Positions 26,601 through 36,011 are shown, numbered from the stretch's first letter. The stretch: 64,000 nt of DNA from JASGDC01 sp047606545 (GCA_047606545.1 JASGEI010000010.1:68037-132036); one strand, 5' to 3'. Translations and numbers: made by a program. Notes: generated by a model not told the origin, from the letters alone.

Positions 26601-26923
26601 AGCTAACTTTCCCTTCAAATTGCGAAGTACTAGTCATTGAATATATTGATAACATTTCAACTAATGCTGATAACAAACTTCTCCGAATACTTAAAGAGCA
26701 ACAAATTGCCGTTTGTGCCACTGGACTATCACATAACCTAACAAGCTGTTTTAATAAAAGTTATCAAAAATTAAAAGCTGCTTGTCATGGAATAATCTTT
26801 AACCCAAAGTCAGCTCTTGATGGAATAGCTATTATCGAAAAAATTAATACTATGCCAAGCAATATCAATAATCGAGGAGTATATTTCCATCCAGAATATG
26901 GTGAAGTGATAGTTCAAGCTTAA
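23687..26923 (+). CDS. Orphan FHA-FtsK/SpoIIIE ATPase (EssC/EccC-related)
   Basis: An N-terminal FHA domain (about residues 45-130, with IPIRKAVSIGRSSHCDIQIAD) is followed by two membrane segments (about 165-215) and an FtsK/SpoIIIE domain with Walker A GTTGSGKS (about 417-424), FICDFKGGTSLK, Walker B LIVVIDEFRIL and VGRSMGIHVIFASQN. A second ATPase-like region follows but its P-loop is degenerate (VIAGENSLEQSC). The layout resembles EssC/EccC coupling ATPases of type VII secretion, though no Esx, EccB, EccD or mycosin gene is nearby. I prefer the ATG at 23687; the frame is open to an ATG at 23609. It is the only plus-strand gene in a long minus-strand block and is AT-rich. Confidence 0.85.
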   Translation: MTEQYSTNSESDITIYSYATQKLSGATNNLINRLNLLPDKSTSSLFCVTGPNAGLVIPIRKAVSIGRSSHCDIQIADVHTPRIALKISIENARYYFEVISSTVIVRFPENTESRTFVCGSKYTLTNGISFIIGANTFYIQNSWEKIKLNQLPKLPKESKETQNYRLLYAFAALAAAITTTLLFHSIVFLILTSITLVTTCFIYFYEKHQNAKLAKSASKGFNCYRPLELFQKQNILPRTIIAYGYTKTHTLTIPNDCTTLFLSAKLPNLVGVLCWLLLTWAPQQNSKVHIHGSTFAWIKLCYRENIYLQKYLKLCSAKQCKANAPSIDIGNYHNKNPSAKYFSIPTNLNARDIIACDISYFLQFVSSYKQHQLNYGNYQDKILLKKPWQFFLGCDLKTGKAIWLDLNVAGPHFAIAGTTGSGKSELLNAALLSLCLNHKPRELALFICDFKGGTSLKLLEELPHTVFAMNNQNLLEAKRALNLLVAEINRRESIFGKNKVKNLEEYCCLNPRTTIPKLIVVIDEFRILVEELPDELPILVRSVSVGRSMGIHVIFASQNMQGILSAAIRSNIGSFISLKAKNIQDSIDIIQTPDAAEIVDPGQGILVDNAGNQRLFQTLLINPEYPDKIQLETLISYGALKSLTLTKTLQIPQAPKFEVLPYFVGIKSLALFPPPLPKQLILTAKEKLPKNSIYLGKIDFPNIKTQENLYWNYQKHPKLVIAGENSLEQSCFIAATIKQLLMSDKPCALIGKNDQIKITDTTPNHQKLIFSDTVTEVETLLLLLKEPDLCLIITDWDSLWRLVKSTDLTAFHTFEMFLLASQNIVLVCTNANFFSNPLAKYFTAKLVMPFYDKASQTLAECNSDSFRHFPKGRARAYNELNPQQLQNTVQLIQTKQSTGIAITPPLKPLPHKVNNGVIYGLAQQKLIWNTNKQKTLLISAEKAQKLESLVLTIIETVEKDHIYFFDCSECTELTFPSNCEVLVIEYIDNISTNADNKLLRILKEQQIAVCATGLSHNLTSCFNKSYQKLKAACHGIIFNPKSALDGIAIIEKINTMPSNINNRGVYFHPEYGEVIVQA

Positions 26924-27745
26924 CTAACGAGGCAAATGTTTTGAACTAGTAATTTTCTTAGCTCCAGCAATTGCGGACCTACGGCGACGGCTCTGCATAC
27001 TAGGCCTGTTTTTTGAACTACGTAACTGAGATCTACTACCTACTGTAGGGATGCTCTCTGTCGATGGGTCAGAATACAATTCTTCAGCATTTCTAATTGC
27101 TTTAATTTTTTGCTGACCTGCACTATTAGCACTATTCGAATCAGATAAACGTTTTGGCTGGTAAGAAGATTGTGATATTTCTTCTACAGCTTGATTAGAA
27201 GTAATAGCTTCTTTTGAAGCATCACTTTTAAGCGGTAAGCTTCCCTTACTAGATTTAGGATTAGCATCGATTTTTGCTTTACCACGGCCAAGCTTAGCTT
27301 TACCTTTATTTTTAACCTGCTTAGCGTCTTTCATGACAACTTCTTGTCTAAAAAATTTATCAACATTTGTGTATTGCACAATAGGGGGTAAGAAACTAGC
27401 TAAGAAAACCAACAAACCAGGGATAAATGCAAGCAAACCAGAAGTAACCTTGCCATTAACAAAGAATGCGATACCTAGCAATATTGCGAAAGTTTCGATA
27501 ATCCGAATAGCAAGTCGCGTCCATTTTTGTTTTCGAAAGAAAAGGTGTCCCACTGCAAGAGTCCAAAGCATGGATACTAGATAAATAACCGTGAAAGCGA
27601 CTAATACTAGGATACCTAACCAACCTTTAGCGCCCATAATTTGATGCAAGTATGGGAACGCAAAAGTACCCAATACAATACCTTGCACCACCAAAATGGC
27701 TGAAATCACATAGATTAGCGAGTGTCGCTTCGTCTTTCTGTTCAT
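26924..27745 (-). CDS. Membrane protein of unknown function
   Basis: Four hydrophobic segments lie within the first 130 residues of this 273-residue protein (about 9-32, 40-68, 83-100 and 103-128). A cytoplasmic tail follows that is rich in Lys, Arg and Ser and ends in RRRRSAIAGAKKITSSKHLPR-like basic sequence. I do not recognise the family with certainty; similar small four-helix proteins with basic tails occur widely in Actinobacteria. Its TAG stop abuts the TAA of the convergent FHA-FtsK gene with no base between. Confidence 0.75.
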   Translation of the reverse strand: MNRKTKRHSLIYVISAILVVQGIVLGTFAFPYLHQIMGAKGWLGILVLVAFTVIYLVSMLWTLAVGHLFFRKQKWTRLAIRIIETFAILLGIAFFVNGKVTSGLLAFIPGLLVFLASFLPPIVQYTNVDKFFRQEVVMKDAKQVKNKGKAKLGRGKAKIDANPKSSKGSLPLKSDASKEAITSNQAVEEISQSSYQPKRLSDSNSANSAGQQKIKAIRNAEELYSDPSTESIPTVGSRSQLRSSKNRPSMQSRRRRSAIAGAKKITSSKHLPR

Positions 27746-27939
27746 AACTTCCAGTCTCCCATACCAATTACTAAAATGACAAAACTTTTACCAGTTTTTT
27801 TGCAAAATATTATTTATACCTCTTGATTATCAGGTAATTATCAGCAATCATGGAATAACTGGTATTTTACTGGTAATCATTTTTTAAGTGCTGAGCAAAG
27901 TCGTGCTCATTAGAAAGTAGCATAGGACGAATATTAATA
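27746..27939 (+). promoter_or_regulatory. Upstream region of whiB1 with repeated ACTGGTA elements
   Basis: The 194-bp gap holds a direct repeat ACTGGTA-TTTT-ACTGGTAA near 27857-27875 and an opposing TTACCAGT at about 27788-27795, giving an inverted arrangement of the same half-site. No clear -10/-35 pair stands out. These are candidate regulator sites only. Confidence 0.35.
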
Positions 27940-28191
27940 ATGGAGTGGCTAAGTAAATCTGCGTGTTTGGAGCGTGACCCGGAACTTTTCTTTCCAGTAG
28001 GCAATACTGGTTCTGCCCTTACTCAAATTGAGGAAGCTAAAAGAGTATGCCGTAGTTGTTCAGTAGTAGAAATTTGCCTTGAATGGGCATTAGAAACAGG
28101 TCAGGATTCAGGTGTTTGGGGTGGTCTTAGCGAAGAAGAACGCCGAGCACTAAGACGTAAAAAAGCACGCTCTCGCCGCACACGCGCATAA
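27940..28191 (+). CDS. whiB1: WhiB-family iron-sulfur regulator, WhiB1-like
   Basis: The 83-residue protein has the four cluster cysteines at 9, 37, 40 and 46 (C-X27-C-X2-C-X5-C), the GVWGGLSEEERR turn and a basic C-terminus (RRKKARSRRTRA) that binds DNA. WhiB1 proteins carry a nitric-oxide-sensitive [4Fe-4S] cluster and act with the primary sigma factor. The assignment to the WhiB1 branch rests on the short length, the CLERDPELFFP motif and linkage to pdtaS, the arrangement seen in Mycobacterium. Confidence 0.93.
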   Translation: MEWLSKSACLERDPELFFPVGNTGSALTQIEEAKRVCRSCSVVEICLEWALETGQDSGVWGGLSEEERRALRRKKARSRRTRA

Positions 28192-28258
28192 TTGCATACA
28201 TAACTTTAATTAAGGTATCTGCTAATTTTAATAGCTAAATATCTTTTTCAGAATTAAA

Positions 28259-29740
28259 TCAAACTTCGGGCAACTCAAACTTCACTTCGACAGAAGTGCC
28301 ACCTTCATCGTTAGTATGCCAAACTATTGTGCCTTGAAGCTCAAACTTCACAAGAGTCTTAACAATCTCCGTGCCTAAGCCCTCTTTGAGTTCGCCATCT
28401 TTCATCCCGCGACCATTGTCAATAATCCGCACTGTCATTTCCGAACGGCCATCTTTAAGTGGTTTTCGTTTGGTTTCTAAAACTACTTTGCCTTCTTTTT
28501 CCCCTTTGAAACCATGTTCTACAGCATTAGAGACTAATTCATTAATAATCAAACTTAATGGGGTAGCTGCTTCTGCTGGAATTAAACCAAACTCTCCTAC
28601 ACTTTTAGTATGAATCTTCTGACCAGGAGATGCTAACTCAATTGCAAGTAAGAAGTTCGCATCAATGATCTTATCAAAATCTACTACATCGTTTAAGTTA
28701 TGCGATAAACTCTCGTGAATCAAAGCAATGGAGTTGATACGATGCATCGCCTGTTTTAAAGCACTTTGTGCTTCTGGAACTGGCATTCTACGGGCTTGCA
28801 TCCTTAACAAAGCCACTACCATCTGTAGATTATTTTTAACTCGATGCTGTATCTCACGAATAGTCGCATCTTTAGATTCAAGTTGCTGTTCCCTACGACG
28901 TAACTCACTGTTATCTTTACAGAATAATAATGCCCCATATCGGCAATACTCATCATAAAGTGGAATTGAACGCAACGTAATACTCGCCTTCGGAGTTGTC
29001 AATTCCGTAATCGTATTACGCCTACCTGTAATTGCCTCATGGAAGTTGTCTTCAATAATTTGGCGTTCTGGCATTACTGCCTTAACTACCTCTTGCAATT
29101 GCGCACCATCGAGTGTTTCTTCATACCCTAATCGCCTAAAAGCAGAAACAGCATTAGGACTGGTAAAAGTTATAAAGCCGTCAACGTCAATACTTAAAAG
29201 ACCATCTCCTGCACGCGGCACCCCACGTTTATTCCAAACATTATCCACTAGCTGGAAGTAGTAACCTAATGAGTTCATATAAAGTAAGGCATTTGAAAAA
29301 TTTACATGAACTGGTTCAATTCGTACCGGTTCCTCAAAAAGATAGTCTCCTGTATGCCTTGAAAGCAAAGCTACTACTTTCCCATTAAAAACCATTGGGA
29401 AAACTTCAACATATGCGTTAAATTTTCGTCCTTTAACTAATTTGGGAAGTTTAACACTTGTAACTTCATTCCAAGCCTTATCTGCATACTCTTTATATTC
29501 ATCTGGCATCTGATCCCCGACAATATCTTGGTTATATAAAGCTGCAGTAGTAACTGGCCGGCAATGCGCTGCTGAGACATAGCCACGCGAGTCACTCTTA
29601 CGCCACAGTATTAAGTCAGCAAAAGACAAGTCTGCGATAATTTGCCAATCTTCAACTATTAAACGTAATACGTATTGCTCTTCTTCTTTAGGATTAGAAC
29701 CAGTATCAAGTGATTGCCCTAAATGGGAAGACTTATTCAT
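28259..29740 (-). CDS. pdtaS: Sensor histidine kinase PdtaS-like
   Basis: This cytosolic kinase of about 493 residues has an N-terminal GAF-type domain (about 15-150), a PAS domain (about 165-270), then HisKA_2 with phospho-acceptor EIQHRVKNNLQMVVALL and an HATPase domain with INELVSNAVEHG and IDNGRGM. The HRVKNNLQ dimerisation motif marks the PdtaS/EutW class, whose partner PdtaR is an ANTAR RNA-binding antiterminator; no pdtaR is in the window. I moved the start to the ATG at 29740, which follows GGAGCGG and comes one base after the NAD-GDH stop, so the two genes are coupled. The pairing with divergent whiB1 is conserved in mycobacteria. Confidence 0.9.
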   Translation of the reverse strand: MNKSSHLGQSLDTGSNPKEEEQYVLRLIVEDWQIIADLSFADLILWRKSDSRGYVSAAHCRPVTTAALYNQDIVGDQMPDEYKEYADKAWNEVTSVKLPKLVKGRKFNAYVEVFPMVFNGKVVALLSRHTGDYLFEEPVRIEPVHVNFSNALLYMNSLGYYFQLVDNVWNKRGVPRAGDGLLSIDVDGFITFTSPNAVSAFRRLGYEETLDGAQLQEVVKAVMPERQIIEDNFHEAITGRRNTITELTTPKASITLRSIPLYDEYCRYGALLFCKDNSELRRREQQLESKDATIREIQHRVKNNLQMVVALLRMQARRMPVPEAQSALKQAMHRINSIALIHESLSHNLNDVVDFDKIIDANFLLAIELASPGQKIHTKSVGEFGLIPAEAATPLSLIINELVSNAVEHGFKGEKEGKVVLETKRKPLKDGRSEMTVRIIDNGRGMKDGELKEGLGTEIVKTLVKFELQGTIVWHTNDEGGTSVEVKFELPEV

Positions 29741-29741
29741 A

Positions 29742-32700
29742 TTACCGCTCCATAACATTCCTGATTTGTCGCAATGCAACCGCAATCGGCGCTAAACTGC
29801 TTTCTTTCATATTAGCAATTTCTGCGAATGTTGCACCCAAGCTATCAAGGATTTGCTTATTACGTTTTTCCCACTTTGCTAGGTGTTCTTCAGTATCTGC
29901 AATGGTAGCATCTTTTGGTAAAGTATCAACAATCTGGTTACAAATCAAAGCAACAGTAGCGTATAAATCATCACGCATTGCAGCACGAGCTAATGAATCC
30001 CAACGACTTACCCTTGGCAGTTTACTAATGAAAGTTAGCAAGCTATCCATACCGTAGTTTTCAGATAGGAAGAAGTAACATTTCGCTACAATTTTTGGTG
30101 ATAGACTATGTTCATTCGCAATATCAGCGATATCCATAAATGTGAATGTCTCAAGCAAAACAGCAATAATATCAGCTTGTTTCTTAGTAACTCCACCTGC
30201 AACCCATTCAGCTGAACGAGTTTGCGCACGTTTGCGATCGCTTGGACCAAGAATTAAACTTAAATCATCACCGATCTCAGCAATCATCGGCTGATATTTC
30301 TCAAGGCTTTCACTAATATTCAAATTATCATTAGAACTACGTACGAGACGACGCATTGCTCGGTCCAATAATCGTTCAATATTGCGGTGCATCTGTAGAT
30401 AAGTTTCTGTATCAATTTGGTTAGCTAAGCTCTCAATGTGCTGTAGCAAAGTTGGAATATTGAAAATCTCACTTGCGATCATAAAGGCTTTAGCTGCTTG
30501 GCTAGCACTACAACCAGTTTCTTCACGCAAACGGAAATCTGCCGTAACGCCTACAGTATTGATAAAGAAGTTTGCACAAAGGGTACTAATAATATTAGAA
30601 CGCAGTGGATGTTCATTGATTTCTTTAGCATACTGCTCTTGCAGTGGAGTCGGGAAATATTTAACCAACACAGTCTCTAACCATGGATCTTCAGAGAAAT
30701 CACTAGCAATTAATTCTTTAGATAGTGAAATCTTTGCATAAGCAGCTAGAACTGCAATCTCTGGGCGAGTTAACGCTGTAGCTTCTGGACGAATTCTAAT
30801 CTCTGCATCAGTAGGCAATGATTCAATAGCACGATCCAAACCAGCAGTTACTTCAAGTTCATCCATCATTCGACGATAGAAAGGTAAATAATACTTTAAT
30901 CGGAATATGTCATTTGAAAGCAAAATATTTTGTTGAATATTATCTTCCAATACCAATTGGCCAACTTCGTCAGTCATATCGGCAAGCAACTCATTACGCG
31001 CTTCTTGTTCTAACTTACCTGTTGAGACAATTCGATCAAGCAAAATCTTAATATTAACTTCGTGATCAGAACAATCTACACCAGCAGAGTTATCAATTGC
31101 ATCGGTATTGATTAAGATACCCTTATCTGCAGCTTCTATCCTGCCCTTTTGAGTAAAGCCTAGGTTACCACCTTCAGCTACAACTTTGACACGTAAATCT
31201 TCACCGTTGATACGGATGATATCATTTGCACGATCTGCTGCATCTTTATTACTTTCCGTACTTGCTTTAACGTAAGTGCCAATACCTCCGTTAAAGAACA
31301 AATCAACTTTAGCACTAAGCACTGCCTGCATTAGCTCAATTGGGGTCATCGTCTCAGCGTCAGATTCAATGTCCAGAGCCTTCCTAGCTGCTTTACTTAT
31401 TGGGATACTCTTTAACTCACGAGAGAATACTCCACCACCTTCACTAATTAGCTCAGGATTAAAATCTTCCCATGAAGACCTTGGTAAGTTAAATAAACGT
31501 ACTCGCTCTTCAAAAGTACTTGCCGCATCAGGATTAGGATCAATAAAGATATGACGATGGTCAAAAGCTGCTACCAAACGGGTATGTTTAGAAAGCATCA
31601 TGCCATTACCAAATACGTCACCAGACATATCACCAATACCTACGGCAGTGAAATCTTCGTTTTGGATATCAACGCCAAGGTTACGGAAGTGATGTTTCGC
31701 AGACTCCCAAGCACCACGTGCTGTGATTCCCATAGCTTTGTGGTCGTATCCAACTGAACCACCAGAAGCGAAAGCATCACCTAACCAGAAACCATACTCT
31801 TCAGAGATTCCGTTAGCTATATCTGAGAAACTCGCAGTACCTTTATCAGCTGCAACTACCAAGTAGTCATCATCATGATCAAGTCTTACTACATCTTTAG
31901 GTGGGATAATTGCATCTCCAGCTTTACTAAGATCACGATTATCTGTGATATCTAGCAAGCCACGAAGGAAAGTCCGGTAACAAGCTTGACCTTGCGCCAT
32001 CCATGCAGCACGGTCGCTAGGGTCTACTGGATTCTTTACATAGAAACCACCCTTTGCACCTGAAGGAATAATTACTGCATTCTTAACTTCTTGGGCCTTA
32101 ACTAAACCAAGAATTTCCGTACGGAAGTCCTCTCGGCGGTCAGACCAACGCAAACCACCACGAGCAATATCACCAAAACGTAAATGCACACCTTCAACTT
32201 CAGGTGAATATACAAATATTTCATATTGTGGACGTGGTTCTGGCACTACTGAAATCTTACGAGGTTGCAATTTGAAGCTAATATAAGACTTTGACTTCCC
32301 ATTATCTGTGCGCTGGTAATAGTTTGTGCGAATAATTCCTTGCAATATTTCAAATAACGCGCGCAAGATTGCATCTGCTTCTAATGATGCGGCATTATCA
32401 ATTGCTTTATTAATCTTCTTTACTGCTCTATCAGCTTTCTTTTCATCATGTTTTTCTGGCGAGAAACGTGCTTTGAAGTACTTTAATGTCTGTTTTACAA
32501 AACCTGGATGTGCTAACAGTGTATTACCAATTAATCCATATGAATGCGTCGGGCGCACTTGACGCAAATAACGGCTTAAAGCCCTAAATAACGCCACTTC
32601 ACGCTCAGTAATATTGCAATATGTAACTAGACGGGAGTAGTAATCAGTCTCTGCATTTTTACTTAAACGCTTTGAGAATGAATCCCTAATCTTTTCTGAG

Positions 32701-34526
32701 TCGATCTCTAATCCATCGTTACTTTCAGCCAAAATAACGCCAATGTCATAAATGTATCCTGGCTCTTTACCTTCTGGAGTAACAGCAAAAGGACGCTCTT
32801 CGGCTACCACAAAACCTGAATGATGGAAGAACGGCACGATATCAGATAAGCTCTGTGGTTTTTCTACAAACAGGCGAATTCGGTAGTCAGTGTAATCATC
32901 TTTTGACTTTTCCCATTGCACCACATGTTTTAGCCCTTCGACATCTTCCTGGTTCTCAAGCTCCTGGAAGGTCTCGATATCAGAAATTGCAGTATCAATA
33001 TCATAGAAAGCTTTATAGTTCTCACTAAAGGCTCCAGCCCAGTTCTTTGCAAGATTTTCACGCTCAAGGCTAGCTGAGTCTTTATTTAATTTATATTGAA
33101 TACCTTCGTTCCATGAACGAACAGCTTCAGCAATCTCAGCCTCTACTTGCTGTTCATCTACTAATTCTTCAGCTTTATCGACTGGTTTTTCTAAACGAAT
33201 CATGAAATACAAACGTGCTAAAGCTGAGTCAGTAATATGAGTATCGTAATCAATAGTTTTCACATCGAGATGACGCTTTAATACATCTTCAATACGCAAT
33301 CGGACGTTTGTGTTGTATCGATCTTTCGGTAAGTATACAAGTGCGGAGAAAAAACGTCCATAAACATCTGGTCTTAAGAACACACGAGTCGTACGACGCT
33401 CAGATAGCAGCAAGATTTCATTAGCAGTACGTGCTAGTTCAGTAGCATCCATTTGGAAGAGCTCATCACGTGGATAAGTCTCCAAAATAGTTAAGAAGTC
33501 TTTACCCGCGTGTGAAGCTGCTGAATAACCACTACCTTTAACTACTTCTTTAACTTTTTCTTTAACTAATGGAATATTGCGTACAGCAGAAGTGTAAGCA
33601 CTAGAAGCAAAAAGACCGATGAAACGACGCTCACCTACCACATTGCCCTGGTTATCAAAAGTCTTAACCCCAACATAATCTAAATATGCATTACGGTGTA
33701 CTGTAGAGCGCCGGTTAGTCTTAGTGATAATTAAGATTTTCTTTTCCCGAGCTTTACGTTGTCCTTCTTTAGTTAAATGCACTGTATGATCTGTCTGGTT
33801 CCTTAACAAACCCAAACCAGTATCTTTCAGTGGTACTAAAACATCTTCACCATCTTTTTTATCAAGCACATATTCACGGTATCCAAGGAATGTGTAGTTA
33901 TTTTCACCTAACCAATTTAAGAAATTCTTAGCAGCCTCTACTTGAATACTAACTCCAGCATTTTCTGGAATTTCATCTAATGAAGTCTTAACATTATCAA
34001 GCTCTTTAAGCATTGATTTCCAGTCAGCCACCGCGTAATGTACATCTTTTAAAACTTCAATTACACTGCGACGAATATCCTGTGCACGTTCTTCGTTCAA
34101 AGTACGTGCAATCTCAAAGACGCTCCATGACTCTAACTTGGCATTATCTTTAATAACTGGAAGCGACATTGTAGATGATTCTTCTGCTTCATGAGTAGGC
34201 TTTGCCTCTTCAATGCCAACTAACTCTTCTCCATCTCGTTCAATCATCAAGATTGGATGGATATTTTGCAAAATAGAACACTTCTGACGATTCAATTCAC
34301 CAGAAATTGAATCAATCAAAAATGGCATGTCATCAGTAATTACATGCACGTAGGTACGGTTATTAATCAATGACAACTGACAAAAAATATCACCAGCTTT
34401 GCGTTCTTTTCCTAAACGGCATTGTTCCTTCGCAATTTGCTCAATTTCTTCCTCAGTAAACTTAGCTGTTGAGTCAATAGCTAGTTCTTTAGCAATAATT
34501 TTAGATAACGATTTCTCAGGTGACAT
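29742..34526 (-). CDS. gdh: NAD-specific glutamate dehydrogenase, large type
   Basis: This is a 1594-residue enzyme of the approximately 180-kDa GDH class, catalysing oxidative deamination of glutamate to 2-oxoglutarate. N-terminal ACT-like regulatory segments (about 1-650) contain DMPFLIDSISGELNR. The catalytic domain starts around residue 750 with VHLRFGDIARGGLRWSDRREDFRTEI and includes the substrate-lysine motif PSGAKGGFYVK and GIGDMSGDVFGNGM. The NAD-binding and C-terminal helical parts follow. In mycobacteria the homologue (Rv2476c) is regulated by GarA, an FHA protein. The ATG at 34526 is preceded by GGAG. Confidence 0.96.
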   Translation of the reverse strand: MSPEKSLSKIIAKELAIDSTAKFTEEEIEQIAKEQCRLGKERKAGDIFCQLSLINNRTYVHVITDDMPFLIDSISGELNRQKCSILQNIHPILMIERDGEELVGIEEAKPTHEAEESSTMSLPVIKDNAKLESWSVFEIARTLNEERAQDIRRSVIEVLKDVHYAVADWKSMLKELDNVKTSLDEIPENAGVSIQVEAAKNFLNWLGENNYTFLGYREYVLDKKDGEDVLVPLKDTGLGLLRNQTDHTVHLTKEGQRKAREKKILIITKTNRRSTVHRNAYLDYVGVKTFDNQGNVVGERRFIGLFASSAYTSAVRNIPLVKEKVKEVVKGSGYSAASHAGKDFLTILETYPRDELFQMDATELARTANEILLLSERRTTRVFLRPDVYGRFFSALVYLPKDRYNTNVRLRIEDVLKRHLDVKTIDYDTHITDSALARLYFMIRLEKPVDKAEELVDEQQVEAEIAEAVRSWNEGIQYKLNKDSASLERENLAKNWAGAFSENYKAFYDIDTAISDIETFQELENQEDVEGLKHVVQWEKSKDDYTDYRIRLFVEKPQSLSDIVPFFHHSGFVVAEERPFAVTPEGKEPGYIYDIGVILAESNDGLEIDSEKIRDSFSKRLSKNAETDYYSRLVTYCNITEREVALFRALSRYLRQVRPTHSYGLIGNTLLAHPGFVKQTLKYFKARFSPEKHDEKKADRAVKKINKAIDNAASLEADAILRALFEILQGIIRTNYYQRTDNGKSKSYISFKLQPRKISVVPEPRPQYEIFVYSPEVEGVHLRFGDIARGGLRWSDRREDFRTEILGLVKAQEVKNAVIIPSGAKGGFYVKNPVDPSDRAAWMAQGQACYRTFLRGLLDITDNRDLSKAGDAIIPPKDVVRLDHDDDYLVVAADKGTASFSDIANGISEEYGFWLGDAFASGGSVGYDHKAMGITARGAWESAKHHFRNLGVDIQNEDFTAVGIGDMSGDVFGNGMMLSKHTRLVAAFDHRHIFIDPNPDAASTFEERVRLFNLPRSSWEDFNPELISEGGGVFSRELKSIPISKAARKALDIESDAETMTPIELMQAVLSAKVDLFFNGGIGTYVKASTESNKDAADRANDIIRINGEDLRVKVVAEGGNLGFTQKGRIEAADKGILINTDAIDNSAGVDCSDHEVNIKILLDRIVSTGKLEQEARNELLADMTDEVGQLVLEDNIQQNILLSNDIFRLKYYLPFYRRMMDELEVTAGLDRAIESLPTDAEIRIRPEATALTRPEIAVLAAYAKISLSKELIASDFSEDPWLETVLVKYFPTPLQEQYAKEINEHPLRSNIISTLCANFFINTVGVTADFRLREETGCSASQAAKAFMIASEIFNIPTLLQHIESLANQIDTETYLQMHRNIERLLDRAMRRLVRSSNDNLNISESLEKYQPMIAEIGDDLSLILGPSDRKRAQTRSAEWVAGGVTKKQADIIAVLLETFTFMDIADIANEHSLSPKIVAKCYFFLSENYGMDSLLTFISKLPRVSRWDSLARAAMRDDLYATVALICNQIVDTLPKDATIADTEEHLAKWEKRNKQILDSLGATFAEIANMKESSLAPIAVALRQIRNVMER

Positions 34527-34704
34527 CCTTGGCTCCGATTAAGTAATCAATAATAAATTTTTGTTTAAGTTCTAATTAGAGCCTACCATATTACCCACTT
34601 AGTTTCTCGAAAGCTCAACCCTTGAAAAACCTATAAAAATAAAGGCAATTGCCTAATCTACTTTTATACATACTGCTTCTAAACATAAAAAGGATGCTGA
34701 ATTC

Positions 34705-34772
34705 TATTTCCTAGCTATTTTCTGGTTTACACCTAAAATTATGCCTGGAAACCAGAAAAATTGTAGGAAATA
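34705..34772. repeat. Hairpin repeat, copy 2 of a two-copy family
   Basis: An outer stem TATTTCCTA/TAGGAAATA (34705-34713 with 34764-34772) and an inner 11-bp stem TTTTCTGGTTT/AAACCAGAAAA form a long cruciform. The 68-bp element matches the copy at 8926-8996, notably the shared GGAAACCAGAAAAAT. It lies in a 335-bp gap (34527-34861) between NAD-GDH and mtlD; the rest of that gap holds the GDH promoter region and the mtl terminator. Confidence 0.75.
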
Positions 34773-34816
34773 AGTTCACACTTATACCAACGCCGGAAAC
34801 TTATTAAAACTAGACA

Positions 34817-34851
34817 TAGAAAAAGGGAGAGTGTACCTCTCCCTTTTTCTA
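34817..34851 (-). terminator. Terminator of the mannitol operon
   Basis: A perfect 15-bp stem TAGAAAAAGGGAGAG/CTCTCCCTTTTTCTA with a 5-nt loop lies 10 bp after the mtlD stop. The built-in A and T runs let it work in either direction. Confidence 0.9.
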
Positions 34852-34861
34852 GTTATTAAAA

Positions 34862-36004
34862 TTAGTTAGCTTCATATACTTTCTCGATTTCAGCAATCAA
34901 GTCCTCATCCTTAAGCTCAGTAACTTTAGCCACTACATCTTTAACTGAATCTTCTTTCAGCATCTTTTGTAGCTCTACGCTCTGCTCATCTTTTGGATCA
35001 TCATATTTAAGAATCATTGCCACGACTTCTAGTAAGTGAGTGTAACCTAGGTTACGCTCTTTAGCTTCACGCACTGGACGAATGAAACGCTCGTCATAAC
35101 CTAGTTTACGGATTGGTGTCCTAGCTACACGAGAGATGTCATCAGAAATGTATGGATTTTCGAAACGACCAACGATTTTATCGATGTAAGCTTGGTGCTT
35201 TTCTTTATCAAAGTCCCATTTCTTAACAAGCAATGCACCAGTTTCACCTAACACATCCTTAAGCTGTTTAAGCACATCTTTGTCTTCAATAGCTTCATCA
35301 ATAGTCTTATAACCTTTTGCTGCACCCGTGTATGCGGTAGTCGCATGACCAGTATTAACTGAAAATAGTTTACGTTCAATGTATGGCTCTAAGTCATCTA
35401 CATAAAGCACGCCATCAAGTTCAATATCTTTATTCTTAGTATTGCTAGCATCGACAACCCATTCACTAAATGGTTCTACTGAAACGAACAGTGGATCATC
35501 ATGGTGTTGGATTGGCACAATACGGTCAACAGCTGCATTTGGGAAACCTACATATTCTTTTACGTAATCAATATCAGCTTTATCTAGATGCTCTTCAACT
35601 TGCTTAAATAGAAATTCGCTACCACCAATCATGTTTTCACATGCAATGACGTCAATTGGATTTTTAACGCCAGCTTCACGACGCTTTTGGATACCTTTAG
35701 CAATAAGCTCAGCAATAAAAGGCAAAACATTTGGGCCAATTGCAGTAGTTACGAGATCAGCACTAGCTACAGAATCGATTACTGCTTCTGGATTGTCTTT
35801 GTTGTTTAGCCCAGTAACGTTTTTAACTTCGATCTTCTTCTTATCTTTATCAGCAAGTTCAATTTCATATTCGTTACGCTCGCTAAGTGCGTTAATAATA
35901 GTTTCGTTAATATCTACGAAGTCAATTGAAAAATCATTATTAAATAAGATTTCACCAATGAAACCGCGTCCAATATTTCCAGCTCCGAAATGTGTTGCCT
36001 TCAT
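34862..36004 (-). CDS. mtlD: Mannitol-1-phosphate 5-dehydrogenase
   Basis: MtlD oxidises mannitol-1-phosphate to fructose-6-phosphate with NAD. The 380-residue protein starts with the Rossmann motif HFGAGNIGRGFIGEIL, has FPNAAVDRIVP and the catalytic-lysine region NTGHATTAYTGAAKGYKTI. Length is normal for the family. It is the last gene of the operon, 7 bp after mtlF, and is followed by a strong terminator. Confidence 0.97.
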   Translation of the reverse strand: MKATHFGAGNIGRGFIGEILFNNDFSIDFVDINETIINALSERNEYEIELADKDKKKIEVKNVTGLNNKDNPEAVIDSVASADLVTTAIGPNVLPFIAELIAKGIQKRREAGVKNPIDVIACENMIGGSEFLFKQVEEHLDKADIDYVKEYVGFPNAAVDRIVPIQHHDDPLFVSVEPFSEWVVDASNTKNKDIELDGVLYVDDLEPYIERKLFSVNTGHATTAYTGAAKGYKTIDEAIEDKDVLKQLKDVLGETGALLVKKWDFDKEKHQAYIDKIVGRFENPYISDDISRVARTPIRKLGYDERFIRPVREAKERNLGYTHLLEVVAMILKYDDPKDEQSVELQKMLKEDSVKDVVAKVTELKDEDLIAEIEKVYEAN

Positions 36005-36011
36005 ATTTTTA

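Noticed and set aside
23687..27745. A type VII secretion locus
   Set aside because: Only the FHA-FtsK ATPase is present; no Esx, EccB, EccD, EccE or mycosin gene is found on either side.
34527..34861. A small RNA gene at the hairpin repeat
   Set aside because: The hairpin matches another intergenic copy and no promoter or terminator pair brackets it; a repeat element explains it better.
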